A stretch of DNA of 64,000 bases from Archivesica marissinica (GCA_014843695.1 CM026404.1:81042847-81106846); one strand, 5' to 3'; shown: positions 14,601 through 27,147, counted from the stretch's first letter. Translations and numbers: made by a program. The notes: generated by a model from the sequence alone, not told the origin.

Positions 14601-17600
14601 GCACCTGATTTCAATGGTGTGCACACAGTTACGGCCATTATATGACCGTTTCACACCTGATTTCAATGGTGTGTACACAGTTAAAGCCATTATATATCCG
14701 TTTCACACCTGATTTCAATGGTGTGCACACAGTTAAAGCCATTATATGACCGTTTCTCACCTGATTTCAATGGTGTGCACACAGTTAAGGCCATTATATG
14801 ACCGTTTCGCACCTGATTTCAATGGTGTGCACACAGTTACGGCCATTATATGACCGTTTCACACCTGATTTCAATGGTGTGCACACAGTTAAGGCCATTA
14901 TATGACCGTTTCGCACCTGATTTCAATGGTGTGCACACAGTTACGGCCATTATATGACCGATTCACACCTTATTTCAATGGTGTGCACACAGTTAAGGCC
15001 ATTGTGTGACCGGTTCGTACCTGATTTCAATGGTGTGCACGCAGTTAAGGCCATTATATGACCGTTTCTCACCTGCTTTCAATGGTGTGCACGCAGTTAA
15101 AGCCATTATATGACCGTTTCACACCTGATTTCAATGGTGTGCACAAAGTTAAGGCCATTATATGACCGTTTCGCACCTGATTTCAATGGTGTGCACACAG
15201 TCACGGTCATTATATGACCGTTTCGCACCTGATTTCAATGATGTGCACACAGATACGGCCATTATATGACCATTTCGCACCTGATTTCAATGGTGTGCAC
15301 ACAGTTACGGCCATTATATGACCGTTTCGCACCTTGTTTCAATGGTGTGCACACTGTTACGGCCATTATATGACCGTTTCACACCTGATTTCAATGGTGT
15401 GCACACAGTTAAAGCCATTATATGACCGTTTCACACCTGATTTCAATGGTGTGCACACAGTTAGAGCCATTATATGACCGTTTCTCACCTGGTTTCAATG
15501 GTGTGCACAAAGTTAGAGCCATCATATGACCGTTTCACACCTGATTTCAATGGTGTGCACACAGTTAAGGCCATTATATGACCGATTCACACCAGATTTC
15601 AATGGTGTGCACACAGTTACGGCCATTATATGACCGTTTCTCACCTTATTTCAATGGTGTGCACGCAGTTAAAGCCATTATATGACCGTTTCACACCTGA
15701 TTTCAATGGTGTGCACACAGTTAAGGCCATTATATGACCGTTTCATACCTGATTTCAATGGTGTGCACACAGTTAAGTCCATTATATGACCGTTTCGCAC
15801 CTGATTTCAATGGTGTGCATACAGTTACGGCCATTATATGACCGTTTCGCACCTGATTTCAATGGTGTTAACACAGTTATGGCCATTATGTGACAGTTTC
15901 GCACCTGATTTCAATGGTGTGCACACAGTTAAAGCCATTATATGGCCGTTTCACACCTGATTTCAATGGTGTGCCCACAGTTAAAGTCATTATATGACCG
16001 CTTCACCCCTGATTTCAATGGTGTGCACACAGTTAAGGCCATTATATGACCGTTTCGCACCTGATTTCAATGGTGTGCACACAGTTACGGCCATTATATG
16101 ACCGATTCACACCGTATTTCAATGGTGTGCACACAGCTAAGGCCATTATATGACCGTTTCTCACCTGATTTCAATTGTGTGCACGCAGTTAAAGCCATTA
16201 TATGACCGTTTCACACCTGATTTCAATGGTGTGCACACAGTTAAGGCCATTATATGACCGTTTCATACCTGATTTCAATGGTGTGCACACAGTTACGGCC
16301 ATTATATGACCGTTTCGCACCTGATTTCAATGGTGTGCACACAGTTACGGCCATTATATGACCGTTTCGCACCTGATTTCAATGGTGTGCACACAGTTAT
16401 GGCCATTATATGACCGTTTCGCACCTGATTTCAATGGTGTGCACACAGTTACGGCCATTATATGACCGTTTCACACCTGATTTCAATGGTGTGCACACAG
16501 TTAAAGCCATTATATGACCGTTTCACACCTGATTTCAATGGTGTGCACACAGTTAAAGCCATTATATGACCGTTTCACACCTGATTTCAATGGTGTGCAC
16601 ACAGTTAAGGCCATTATATGACCGTTTCGCACCTGATTTCAATGGTGTGCACACAGTTAGGTCATTATATGACCGTTTCGCACCTGATTTCAATGGTGTG
16701 CATACAGTTACGGCCATTATATGACCGTTTCGCACCTGATTTCAATGGTGTGCACACAGTTACGGCCATTATATGACCGATTCACACCTGATTTCAATGG
16801 GGTGCACACAGTTAAAGCCATTATATGGCCGTTTCACACCTGATTTCAATGGTGTGCACACAGTTAAAGTCATTATATGACCGTTTCACACCTGATTTCA
16901 ATGGTGTGCACACAGTTACAGCCATTATATGACCGTTTCACACCTGATTTCAATGGTGTGCACACAGTTAAAGCCATTATATGACCGTTTCACACCTGAT
17001 TTCAATGGTGTGCACACAGTTAAAGCCATTATATGACCGTTTCACACCTGATTTCAATGGTGTGCACACAGTTAAGGCCATTATATGACCGTTTCACACC
17101 TGATTTCAATGGTGTGCACACTGTTACGGCCATTATATGACCGATTCACACCTGATTTCAATGGTGTGCACACAGTTAGAGCCATTATATGACCGTTTCT
17201 CACCTGATTTCAATGGTGTGCACACGGGTAAAGCCATTATATGACCGTTTCACACCTGATGTCAATGGTGTGCACACAGTTAAAGCCATTATATGACCGT
17301 TTCACACCTGATTTCAATGGTGTGCACACAGTTAAGGCCATTATATGACCGTTTCACACCTGATTTCAATGGTGTGCACACTGTTACGGCCATTATATGA
17401 CCGATTCACACCTGATTTCAATGGTGTGCACACAGTTAAAGCCATTATATGACCGTTTCACACCTGATTTCAATGGTGTGCACACAGTTAAATCCATTAT
17501 ATGACCGTTTCACACCTGATTTCAATGGTGTGCACACAGTTAAAGCTATTATATGACCGTTTCACACCTGATTTCAATGGTGTGCACTCAGTTAAAGCCA

Positions 17601-17630
17601 TTATATGATCGTTTCACACCTGATTTCAAT

Positions 17631-17863
17631 TTGTACAAATTTATTTTAGCTCGATTGCGAAACAAGTTATTTCAACTTATATAAATCACTCTCGAGACCT
17701 CGTTCCTTATGGAATCCATCGCCACGAGGGAGAGAGAAGAGGCAACGTGGAATTTAAATGCCTTGCCTAAGGGCACAATCGTAACGGCTCCAGTGGGGCT
17801 CGAACTCCGGACCTTTCGCACCTGAAGCGAACGCGCATCCACTGCGCTATCACGACTTCCACA
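17631..17863 (-). mobile_element. SINE family A inserted in the 52-bp array
   Basis: Full-length minus-strand copy. The tRNA-like head is the complement of about 17,785-17,863, with gttcgagcccc as B box and gatagcgcagtgg as A box. It lies inside one 52-bp unit with a short direct repeat (atttcaat) on each side. The same insertion, in the same unit position, recurs 1,962 bp downstream. Confidence 0.9.
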
Positions 17864-19592
17864 AATTTCAATGGTGTGCACACAGTTAAATCCATTATAT
17901 GACCGTTTCACACCTTGATTTCAATGGTGTGCACACAGTTACGGCCATTATATGACCGTTTCGCACCTGATTTCAATGGTGTGCACACAGTTAAGGCCAT
18001 TATATGACCGTTTCGCACCTGATTTCAATGGTGTGCACACAATTAAGGCCATTATATGACCGTTTCCCACCTGATTTCAATGGTGTGCACACAATTAAGG
18101 CCATTATATGACCGTTTCGCACCTGATTTCAATGGTGTGCACACAGTTAAATCCATTATATGACCGTTTCTCACCTTGATTTCAATGGTGTGTACACAGT
18201 TACGGCCATTATATGACCGTTTCGCACCTGATTTCAATGGTGTGCACACAATTAAGGCCATTATATGACCGTTTCCCACCTGATTTCAATGGTGTGCACA
18301 CAATTAAGGCCATTATATGACCGTTTCGCACCTGATTTCAATGGTGTGCACACAGTTAAATCCATTATATGACCGTTTCTCACCTTGATTTCAATGGTGT
18401 GTACACAGTTACGGCCATTATATGACCGTTTCGCACCTGATTTCAATGGTGTGCACACAGTTATGTCCATTATATGACCGTTTCGCACCTGATTTCAATG
18501 GTGTGCACACAGTTAAGGCCATTATATGACCGTTTCGCACCTGATTTCAATGGTGTTCACACAGTTACGGTCATTATATGACCGTTTCGCACCTGATTTC
18601 AATGGTGTGCACACAGTTAAATCCATTATATGACCGTTTCACACCTTGATTTCAATGGTGTGCACACAGCTAAGGCCATTATATGACCGTTTCTCACCTG
18701 ATTTCAATGGTGTGCACGCAGTTAAAGCCATTATATGACCGTTTCACACCTGATTTCAATGGTGTGCACACAGTTAAGGCCATTATATGACCGTTTCATA
18801 CCTGATTTCAATGGTGTGCACACAGTTACGGCCATTATATGACCGTTTCGCACCTGATTTCAATGGTGTGCATACAGTTACGGCCAGTATATGACCGTTT
18901 CGCACCTGATTTCAATGGTGTGCACACAGTTACGGCCATTATATGACCGATTCACACCTGATTTCAATGGGGTGCACACAGTTAAAGCCATTATATGGCC
19001 GTTTCACACCTGATTTCAATGGTGTGCACACAGTTAAAGTCATTATATGACCGTTTCACACCTGATTTCAATGGTGTGCACACAGTTACAGCCATTATAT
19101 GATCGTTTCACACCTGATTTCAATGGTGTGCACACAGTTAAAGCCATTATATGGCCGTTTCACACCTGATTTCAATGGTGTGCACACAGTTAAAGCCATT
19201 ATATGACCGTTTCACACCTGATTTCAATGGTGTGCACACAGTTAAGGCCATTATATGACCGTTTCACACCTGATTTCAATGGTGTGCACACTGTTACGGC
19301 CATTATATGACCGATTCACACCTGATTTCAATGGTGTGCACACAGTTAGAGCCATTATATGACCGTTTCTCACCTGATTTCAATGGTGTGCACACGGGTA
19401 AAGCCATTATATGACCGTTTCACACCTGATGTCAATGGTGTGCACACAGTTAAAGCCATTATATGACCGTTTCACACCTGATTTCAATGGTGTGCACACA
19501 GTTAAGGCCATTATATGACCGTTTCACACCTGATTTCAATGGTGTGCACACTGTTACGGCCATTATATGACCGATTCACACCTGATTTCAAT

Positions 19593-19825
19593 TTGTACAA
19601 ATTTATTTTAGCTCGATTGCGAAACAAGTTATTTCAACTTATATAAATCACTCTCGAGACCTCGTTCCTTATGGAATCCATCGCCACGAGGGAGAGAGAA
19701 GAGGCAACGTGGAATTTAAATGCCTTGCCTAAGGGCACAATCGTAACGGCTCCAGTGGGGCTCGAACTCCGGACCTTTCGCACCTGAAGCGAACGCGCAT
19801 CCACTGCGCTATCACGACTTCCACA
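19593..19825 (-). mobile_element. SINE family A, duplicated copy of 17,631
   Basis: Appears identical to the copy at 17,631-17,863, and so do the roughly 750 bases of array downstream. It is therefore a segmental duplication inside the array rather than a second retroposition. Confidence 0.9.
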
Positions 19826-20735
19826 AATTTCAATGGTGTGCACACAGTTAAATCCATTATATGACCGTTTCACACCTTGATTTCAATGGTGTGCACACAG
19901 TTACGGCCATTATATGACCGTTTCGCACCTGATTTCAATGGTGTGCACACAGTTAAGGCCATTATATGACCGTTTCGCACCTGATTTCAATGGTGTGCAC
20001 ACAATTAAGGCCATTATATGACCGTTTCCCACCTGATTTCAATGGTGTGCACACAATTAAGGCCATTATATGACCGTTTCGCACCTGATTTCAATGGTGT
20101 GCACACAGTTAAATCCATTATATGACCGTTTCTCACCTTGATTTCAATGGTGTGTACACAGTTACGGCCATTATATGACCGTTTCGCACCTGATTTCAAT
20201 GGTGTGCACACAATTAAGGCCATTATATGACCGTTTCCCACCTGATTTCAATGGTGTGCACACAATTAAGGCCATTATATGACCGTTTCGCACCTGATTT
20301 CAATGGTGTGCACACAGTTAAATCCATTATATGACCGTTTCTCACCTTGATTTCAATGGTGTGTACACAGTTACGGCCATTATATGACCGTTTCGCACCT
20401 GATTTCAATGGTGTGCACACAGTTATGTCCATTATATGACCGTTTCGCACCTGATTTCAATGGTGTGCACACAGTTAAGGCCATTATATGACCGTTTCGC
20501 ACCTGATTTCAATGGTGTTCACACAGTTACGGTCATTATATGACCGTTTCGCACCTGATTTCAATGGTGTGCACACAGTTACGGTCATTATATGACCGTT
20601 TCACACCTGATTTCAATGGTGTGCACACAGTTAAGGCCATTATATCACCGTTTCGCATCTGATATCAATGGTATGCACACAGTTAAAGCTATTATATGAC
20701 CGTTTCGCACCTGATTTCAATGATGTGCACACTCT

Positions 20736-21671
20736 ATCTTAAAGTTTTAAACAGGAACTTACAGAGGACATTCAAAGCAAAAATAAGTAAATGCCGAAAT
20801 GAAAACGAGGCACAATGGGGTTTCCCTGTTCGAATTTATACAGGTACGTTTTTGGCTCGGATTGTTGCAGAATATCTACAATATTATGGTACCGTGTAAA
20901 CATTTGTTGGTAAATAAAATACACGCCAATTGAATGCCAGCACACTTAGCAACCAAATGTGTGCACCTGCAATCTAGATGTCTACAAGAAAATCATAATC
21001 GTCATCTGTCTATCTTCTTTAGATTTCAAACCATTTGCGGGATGTTGTCATATTCCTCCTATAATGTCTAGTTCAGAGATTGATTTTAATTTCAACCGTT
21101 TATTGGCTTTCCCAGTTGATATGTAATGCCTATTTCATATTATTTAGACACATCAATTTCGCCATACTGTTAAACATTTCTAGTTTTATTTAAATCAGCC
21201 AGTGTCCGAGATACTACTCCAGACACATTTATGCGACAGAATTTCAAAATATAAGAATTACTGTGGAAGGACCCATATAAGAGATAGTTGCAACAGCTGA
21301 TCCACATTCTTTTGGTTGTGTGCACTAATTTTGTAAGTGACCATGATCTATGGGAAAGCGTGATCAGGCTTTGCCTTGTTCATATTATTATTTGCATTCT
21401 GGAAATTGATTGCCTTTCACATCGAGAGCATCTGGTCAGTCTATGATAGGAGGGGTGTGCAATTACGGCCATTCTCCTGAAACTGCTGGTGGTTAGCCTA
21501 TACCGTAAACATTGACAAACAGATCGTGTGTGCATTGTAGGTATTGACTTCTAAAACAACATAATGCGAATAATACGGTAAGCTTTTAAAATGGACACCG
21601 ATTTATTTCTGGTTCCCAGATATGCCGTTTGTACAGAATTAAGAACCGAGTATAAGCCGATTTGTTTACAA
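20736..21671. promoter_or_regulatory. unique 5' flank of the NEK9-like gene
   Basis: Non-repetitive sequence between the 52-bp array and the NEK9-like start codon. It would have to contain the promoter and 5' UTR. I see no convincing TATA box or CpG-rich core. The frame is open upstream of the chosen start back to an ATG at 21,591. Confidence 0.35.
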
Positions 21672-21812
21672 ATGGCGGCCAGTGAACTGGACCCCTCTAT
21701 TTTGGATCTCCCTCCGCCTATATTTGAAGGTGGACAAGAAACGTCGTACACTTTTGTTCGAAGTTTGGGCGCGGGAGCGTTTGCTGAAGCTAATCTCTAC
21801 CGGAAACTTGAA
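21672..21812 (+). CDS. NEK9: NEK9-like exon 1
   Basis: Starts at the ATG in acaaatggcgg, a good animal initiation context. An upstream in-frame ATG at 21,591 would add 27 residues unlike the family. The exon ends LYRKLE at a gtgagt donor, phase 0. Confidence 0.8.
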
Positions 21813-24800
21813 GTGAGTGGCATATATTTGACATTTTCACTTTTTGATTTTGCGTCGCGTCATATGTATGTGCCATTATCGATAATGTCAAGCCACTTGC
21901 GGGGACCTAGACATGTTTTCCTGGGCAGACTTAGGCGACCTAAGCGGTTAACCAGTACTCATTAATGTGTGTGGTGGCTTACTCAAGGACACCACATAAT
22001 TGCCCTGACCGAGTATGCAACCTCGGGTTCCTTTCATTCCAAATCAGACATCGTCACACGCAATACCTGACCTTAATATTGGTGAATACTAATTAGCGAT
22101 GACATTAGAATAAATCCAAATGAACCGCACATGCTCATTTTGTGTTTACTATTGAGCTCCGCAAATGTCCATAGCAAAAACGAGCTGAAATGTCATTTCT
22201 ACAGGTAAATTTACCTTCATATAATGATATATTTAAGACTTTAGTTTATACAAATTTATTTTAGCTCGATTGCGAAACAAGTTCTTTCAACTTATATTAA
22301 TCACTCTTGAGACCTCATTCCTGATGGAATCCATCGGCACGAGGGAGAGAGAAGAGGCAATGTGGAATTTAAATGCCTTGCCTAAGTGCACAATTGTAAT
22401 GGCTCCAGCGGGGTTCGAACTCCGGACCTTTTGCACCTGAAGCGACTTCCACTTTAGACTTTAAGACTTACTCTCGTATGTTTTCGTTCATGTAGTCAAT
22501 ATTTAGGAGAATTTAAATGACTTTGTTATGTATCGCCTGCTTTTGACATTTATAAGGACATTTGTAAGGAGACCGTCACTAATGACATGTATTGCTACTG
22601 GTATAAACTTCTGAGGCGAAATTTACATTGTCACCGATAATTTGTATCACCGCGTAAATAAAAGATGGTGGTCAGTGCTGTTGCTTTCACTTTGTTATTG
22701 TTTCAGTTATGACTTTATTTCTTACTAACTGATATTGCATACAATAAAATAAATATCATTATGCTTGAGAGTGACCATTATTTTCCCGCGAGGGGTTTGA
22801 CATTAGAGGAAGATAGCTACACAGTCTCTTTTTGAAACACAAATACACAAGTTATTGCTTATGTCACCGGTAATCGGTATACGCAGGATACCACGGACAT
22901 CTATAAACAGGTAAGCTGATAAAGACTGTTGGTTCCTCATATTTTTACATACCAGGTGTATAGCACCAATACATGGGACCGCTGTTTATAGTTCCAGCCG
23001 AAAGAATGTTATATATGTGGTACGGTTGATGGAACTCGTCACCCCTGGATTCTAAGTCCAATGTGTTTATTTGTATTTCATATATAGACCTGATATATAA
23101 TAAAATAACTATAAATACAATAATAAGTACTCAACACGACTCGGATACCAACGAGTCAAATATACGGAATCCCAGGAAGAGCATTTATATTAACATTTTT
23201 TATGTTCTTGAAAACTGTATAATCTACGTTAGTCTTTTTTTCATTCGGCTCTCTTCGTAACTCAGTATCTTGACCACTGATCAGCCCCCAGTTTATTATA
23301 CATAATGGTTAAGCCCTGTTAATATAATCAATTATCGTTATTAATACCAATTACTGTAACATCCATAGGTTGTTGTTCACATTGGAGTTGTGTTTTCTAT
23401 CCTTAATGAAATAAACAATTCAATTAAATACGGAGTTCGAGCCCCGCTGGAGCCGTTACGATTGTGCCCTTAGGCAAGGCATTTAAATTCCACATTGCCT
23501 CTTCTCTCTCCCTTGTGGCGATGGATTCCATCAGGAATGAGGTCTCGAGAGTGATTAATATAAGTTGTAAGAACTTGTTTCACAATCGAGCTAAAATAAA
23601 TTTGTATAAACTAATTAAATACTTGCTTATTACTTATCAAGTACTGGGCCAGGTTATGAAGATAATCTATTGGTGATGAAATATCGCCGGAAATTTCAAT
23701 TACGAACAAAAGGAAAATTGTTGATGTCAAGATATCGTGTAATCTCAAAATTTATCGCCAGATTACTTTCTTTTACTACGATTGAAGCCATTAGCAGGAA
23801 CTAATTTGTGATATTGTTTGACAACAATTGCAAAGCAAGTCAGACAACTTATATTAATCTGTCCCATTGTATTGGTGCAGATGAAAGCTGAAATTTGGTT
23901 CTTCGTGTTGGAGGAAACCAGAGTATCTGGAGAATACCAGCCTGTCCGATTTTGTGACTGCTATACCATCATGCATGCTTCCCATTTTTAGGATAACAGC
24001 CTGGTGGTATGGAAGGAGATAAATATGGCGCGGTTGGAAGACAAGGAGAAGAGAGATGCCATCAACGAGATTGATATACTCTTCCTCCTTAACCATGCCA
24101 ACATCATCACCTACTACAACCACTTCATGGATGGTGAAACATTACTCATTGAACTAGAGTATGCCAATGGTATGTACTCTCATTCTTCTTCATATTTCAT
24201 ACAGTATTACCTTTCCAGGGTTCATTCTAGGTCAGAATTTTTGGGAGAAGTGAGAAAGCGATCACGCTTCCTTAAATGGTGTTCTTTAATATACTTCTGC
24301 AAAATAGGGTTAAAATGCACAGTACAACCATTAAATAGAACATTTGAATAGAAGGAGTGCTTTATAATGGGCCAGTGTATCTTACTAGACAAAAATTTGT
24401 TTGAAAATCGTAAAAAAACAAAAACATTTTTTTTTTCAATTTTTTTTTTTAGGGAGAAGTCAGGGTCCATTGGGCGACCATTTCGCCCACATCGCCGCCC
24501 TCTAGAATGATGCCTGCCTTTCTCATATTTTGGTAGTGCTACTGTTTTTACCCCATTATCATCACTCTTTGTTAATTATGTATTCAACTTAGTACACATA
24601 GTAACCTATTACATAATATATGTGTTTCAGGGGAAGTTTGAGTTTGTTGTAATGTATTATTTGATGTTTCAGGGTGAACTTTGAGTTTGTAGTAATGTAT
24701 TATTTGATGTTTCAGGGGGACTTTGAGTTTGTTGTAATGTATTATTTGATGTTTCAGAGGGAACTTTGAGTTTGTTGTAATGTATTATTTGATGTTTCAG

Positions 24801-27134
24801 GGTGAACTTTGAGTTTGTTGTAATGTATTATTTGATGTTTCAGAGGGAACTTTGAGTTTGTTGTAATGTATTATTTGATGTTTCAGAGGGAACTTTGAGT
24901 TTGTTGTAATGTATTATTTGATGTTTCAGAGGGAACTTTGAGTTTGTTGTAATGTATTATTTGATGTTTCAGAGGGAACTTTGAGCTTGTTGTAATGTAT
25001 TATTTGATGTTTCATGGGGAACTTTGAGCTTGTTGTAATGTATTAATTGATGTTTCATGGGGAACTTTGAGCTTGTTGTAATGTATTATTTGATGTTTCA
25101 TGGGGAACTTTGAGTTTGTTGTAATGTATTAATTGATGTTTCAGAGGGAACTTTCAGATTGTAGTAATGTATTATTTGATGTTTCAGGGGGAACTTTGTC
25201 CCAAAAGATTGATAAACAGGATGAACCATTTAAGGAGGAGGTAAATTCTGTTTGTTTCCCGCTTGTCTGTCCTCATTAAACCAACTAATTGCCCTGTTTC
25301 AATTGACAAATTCAATGTATATTTTATGGATATGACAATTTTGTTGTAACATCTGAAACTGTATTAGAACATTTGACAGGGTTGGGTCTGGGTACAATTA
25401 TTATTTAATCCTTTCACCTTTTTCAAAATAATTGAATGTAATTTGTATATATAATATGTATCGGACACTGTACATGATTTATTAGATAGTACAAAAGTCG
25501 AAGACATGCAGTATTGAACGACACATACATTCCCCGGTCCAGAAGTATTGAACGACACATACATTCCCCAGTCCAGCAGTATTGAACGACACATACACTC
25601 CCCGGTCCAGCAGTATTGAATGACACATACACTCCCCGGTCTAGCAGTATTGAATGACACATACACTCCCCGGTCCAGCAGTATTGAACTACACATACAC
25701 TCCCAGGTCCAGCAGTATTGAACTACACATACACTCCCTGGTCCAGCAGTATTGAATGACACATACACTCCCTGGTCCAGCAGTATTGAACTACACATAC
25801 ACTCCCCGGTCCAGCTGTATTGAACTACACATACACTCCCTGGTCCAGCAGTATTGAATGACACATACACTCCCTGGTCCAGCAGTATTGAACTACACAT
25901 ACACTCCCCGATCCAGCAGTATTGAACTACACATACACTCCCTGGTCCAGCAGTATTGAATGACACATACACTCCCTGGTCCAGCAGTATTGAATGACAC
26001 ATACACTCCCCAGTCCAGCAGTATTGAATGACACATACACTCCCTGACACATACACTCCCTGGTCCAGCAGTATTGAATGACACATACACTCCCCGGTCC
26101 AGCAGTATTGAACTACACATACACTCCCCAGTCCAGCAGTATTGAATGACACATACACTCCCCGACACATACACTCCCCGGTCCAGCAGTATTGAACGAC
26201 ACATACACTCCCCGGTCCAGTAGTATTGAACTACACATACACTCCCTGGTCCAGCAGTATTGAACTACACATACACTCCCCGGTCCAGCAGTATTGAACT
26301 ACACATACACTCCCCCCGGTCCAGTTTCATCCACAATGTTTTTGCACATTCTAGTCTCATTTTATTAGACATAGAAAATGCTGTCCCAAAGGTTTAAAAT
26401 TCTGTACATTGTTTTGAGTAATTTGAACATTATGAGACAATTATATACATTGATTTCAGTCATTTGAACATTATGCGACAGTTCTGTACATTGTTTTGAG
26501 TAATTTGAACATTATGAGACAGTTCTGTACATTGTTTTGAGTAATTTGAACATTATGCGACAGTTCTGTACATTGTTTTGAGTAATTTGAACATTATGAG
26601 ACAGTTCTGTACATTGTTTTGAGTAATTTGAACATTATGCGACAGTTCTGTACATTGTTTTGAGTAATTTGAACATTATGAGACAGTTCTGTACATTGTT
26701 TTGAGTAATTTGAACATTATGAGACAATTATATACATTGTTTTCAGTAATTTGAACATTATGAGACAGTTCTGTACATTGATTTGAGTAATTTAAACATT
26801 ATGAGACAGTTCTGTACATTGATTTCAGTAATTTGACCATTATGAGACAGATCTGTACATTGATTTGAGTAATTTGAACATTATGAGACAGTTCTGTACA
26901 TTGATTTGAGTAATTTGAACATTATGAGACAGTTCTGTTCATTGTTTTAAGTCATTTGAACATTATGAGACAGATCTGTACATTGTTTTAAGTCATTTGA
27001 ACTTAATGACAACATTCTCTACATTGATTTCAGTAATTTGAACTTAATTCTGTTATATTTCAGCTGGTAAAATGGTATCTGTATCAACTTGCATCAGCAT
27101 TGGGTCATTGTCATGAACACGGCGTTATACACAG
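21672..27134 (+). CDS. NEK9: NEK9-like protein kinase, 5' part (exons 1-4)
   Basis: Four exons (21,672-21,812; 23,992-24,169; 25,188-25,240; 27,064-27,134) join in frame to about 147 residues. They cover the start of a NIMA-related kinase domain: glycine-rich loop GAGAFAEA near residues 33-40, VVWKEI with the ATP-binding lysine near 55, the helix-C glutamate in INEIDIL near 73, the hinge [11 protein letters not shown], and VIHR, the start of the HRD catalytic loop. From memory the closest family is NEK9 (human: VVWKEV, YYNHFMD, LLIELEY), a mitotic kinase of about 980 residues with RCC1-like repeats after the kinase domain. The rest of the catalytic domain and the RCC1 part are absent; the gene runs into the 28,676 gap. 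The loop has Ala where many kinases have Gly (FA instead of FG). Confidence 0.85.
22243..22452 (-). mobile_element. SINE family A, head-deleted
   Basis: Minus-strand copy with tail, central block and B-box region. The A-box part is missing: the sequence jumps from cacctgaagc straight to gacttccac. It probably could not be transcribed by Pol III. Confidence 0.85.
23432..23612 (+). mobile_element. SINE family A, 5'-truncated, with TSD
   Basis: Plus-strand copy that begins inside the B box. It is flanked by the 10-bp direct repeat aattaaatac (23,422-23,431 and 23,613-23,622), as expected for a truncated retroposition event. Confidence 0.85.
23821..23985 (-). mobile_element. SINE family B, worn, next to exon 2
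   Basis: Shows the family B tail (attgcaaagcaagt, acttatattaatc) and the middle (tggaggaaaccagagtatct). It resembles the better copies at 32,258 and 38,268. Recognisable SINE sequence runs to within about 10-30 bases of the exon 2 acceptor. Confidence 0.65.
23992..24169 (+). CDS. NEK9: NEK9-like exon 2
   Basis: Acceptor cccatttttag, donor gtatgt, phase 0 in and phase 1 out. Encodes the VVWKEI lysine segment, helix C and the hinge ending YAN plus the first base of the next Gly codon. The strongest family match in the window. Confidence 0.9.
24624..25199 (+). repeat. 43-bp minisatellite spanning the exon 3 acceptor
   Basis: Fourteen copies of a 43-bp unit. Each unit contains ttgatgtttcag followed by a version of ggggaactttg, which is the exon 3 acceptor and the first bases of exon 3. 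The last copy is the real splice site at 25,187/25,188. Of the 13 upstream copies, ten keep the AG and three (near 25,014, 25,057 and 25,100) read tttcat and have lost it. Confidence 0.9.
25188..25240 (+). CDS. NEK9: NEK9-like exon 3
   Basis: Fifty-three bases, phase 1 in and phase 0 out, giving [18 protein letters not shown] when joined to exon 2. This aligns with the segment after the hinge in NEK9. The donor is gtaaat. It is the copy whose reading frame joins correctly to exons 2 and 4. Confidence 0.8.
25508..26325. repeat. 34-bp minisatellite in NEK9-like intron 3
   Basis: About 24 units of 34 bp (ccagcagtattgaactacac then atacactccccggt) with variants gaatgac and ccctggt. A partial-unit duplication (ctgacacatacactccc) appears near 26,043 and 26,162. 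The long minus-strand ORF ([12 protein letters not shown] repeats) is periodic and not judged a gene. Confidence 0.9.
26401..27057. repeat. 41-bp minisatellite abutting exon 4
   Basis: About 16 units of 41 bp (gtacattgttttgagtaatt then tgaacattatgagacagttct). Some read gatttcagtaattt and so contain a tttcag. The array ends only a few bases before the exon 4 acceptor, so the branch-point region lies in or next to the last unit. Confidence 0.9.
27064..27134 (+). CDS. NEK9: NEK9-like exon 4
   Basis: Acceptor tatatttcag, donor gtaatg, phase 0 in and phase 2 out. Encodes [20 protein letters not shown] then VIH and a split Arg codon, matching the kinase helix before the HRD loop. The exon with the catalytic Asp is not found downstream. 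Minisatellites lie on both sides. Confidence 0.85.
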
Positions 27135-27147
27135 GTAATGTTATTTC

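Larger units (their letters stand above)
8667..20735. repeat. 52-bp minisatellite array with higher-order structure
   Basis: About 220 units of 52 bp running ccattatatgaccgtttcgc, acctgatttcaatggtgtgc, acacagttaagg. Variants occur at a few positions (ttaagg, ttacgg, ttaaag; tcgcacc, tcacacc). The first units after the gap are longer and diverged. Larger blocks recur: the rare cgtacacag variant at about 10,118 and 12,701, and the gtgtgaccggttcgtacc variant at about 13,188 and 15,004. Two SINE insertions (17,631 and 19,593) are copies of one event. Each unit contains the 10-bp palindrome gtgtgcacac. ORFs here are periodic artefacts. Confidence 0.95.
21813..23991 (+). other. NEK9-like intron 1
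   Basis: A 2.2-kb intron holding SINE copies at 22,243-22,452, 23,432-23,612 and 23,821-23,985. The stretch 21,915-22,080 looks like another worn tRNA-derived element but I cannot assign it. From 22,453 to 23,421 I see only AT-rich sequence. Confidence 0.7.

Noticed and set aside
17672..17911. 79-residue ORF repeated at 19,634
   Set aside because: Translation of the family A SINE head and middle; not a gene.
3076..20735. Possible CRISPR arrays
   Set aside because: Units follow head to tail without distinct spacers, no cas genes are present, and the DNA is eukaryotic.
25188..25240. Possible frameshift in NEK9 exon 3
   Set aside because: A recount gives four G after the acceptor AG, so the frame joins exons 2 and 4 without a stop.
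25364..26170. 268-residue minus-strand ORF ([12 protein letters not shown] repeats)
   Set aside because: Periodic frame of the 34-bp satellite inside a NEK9-like intron.
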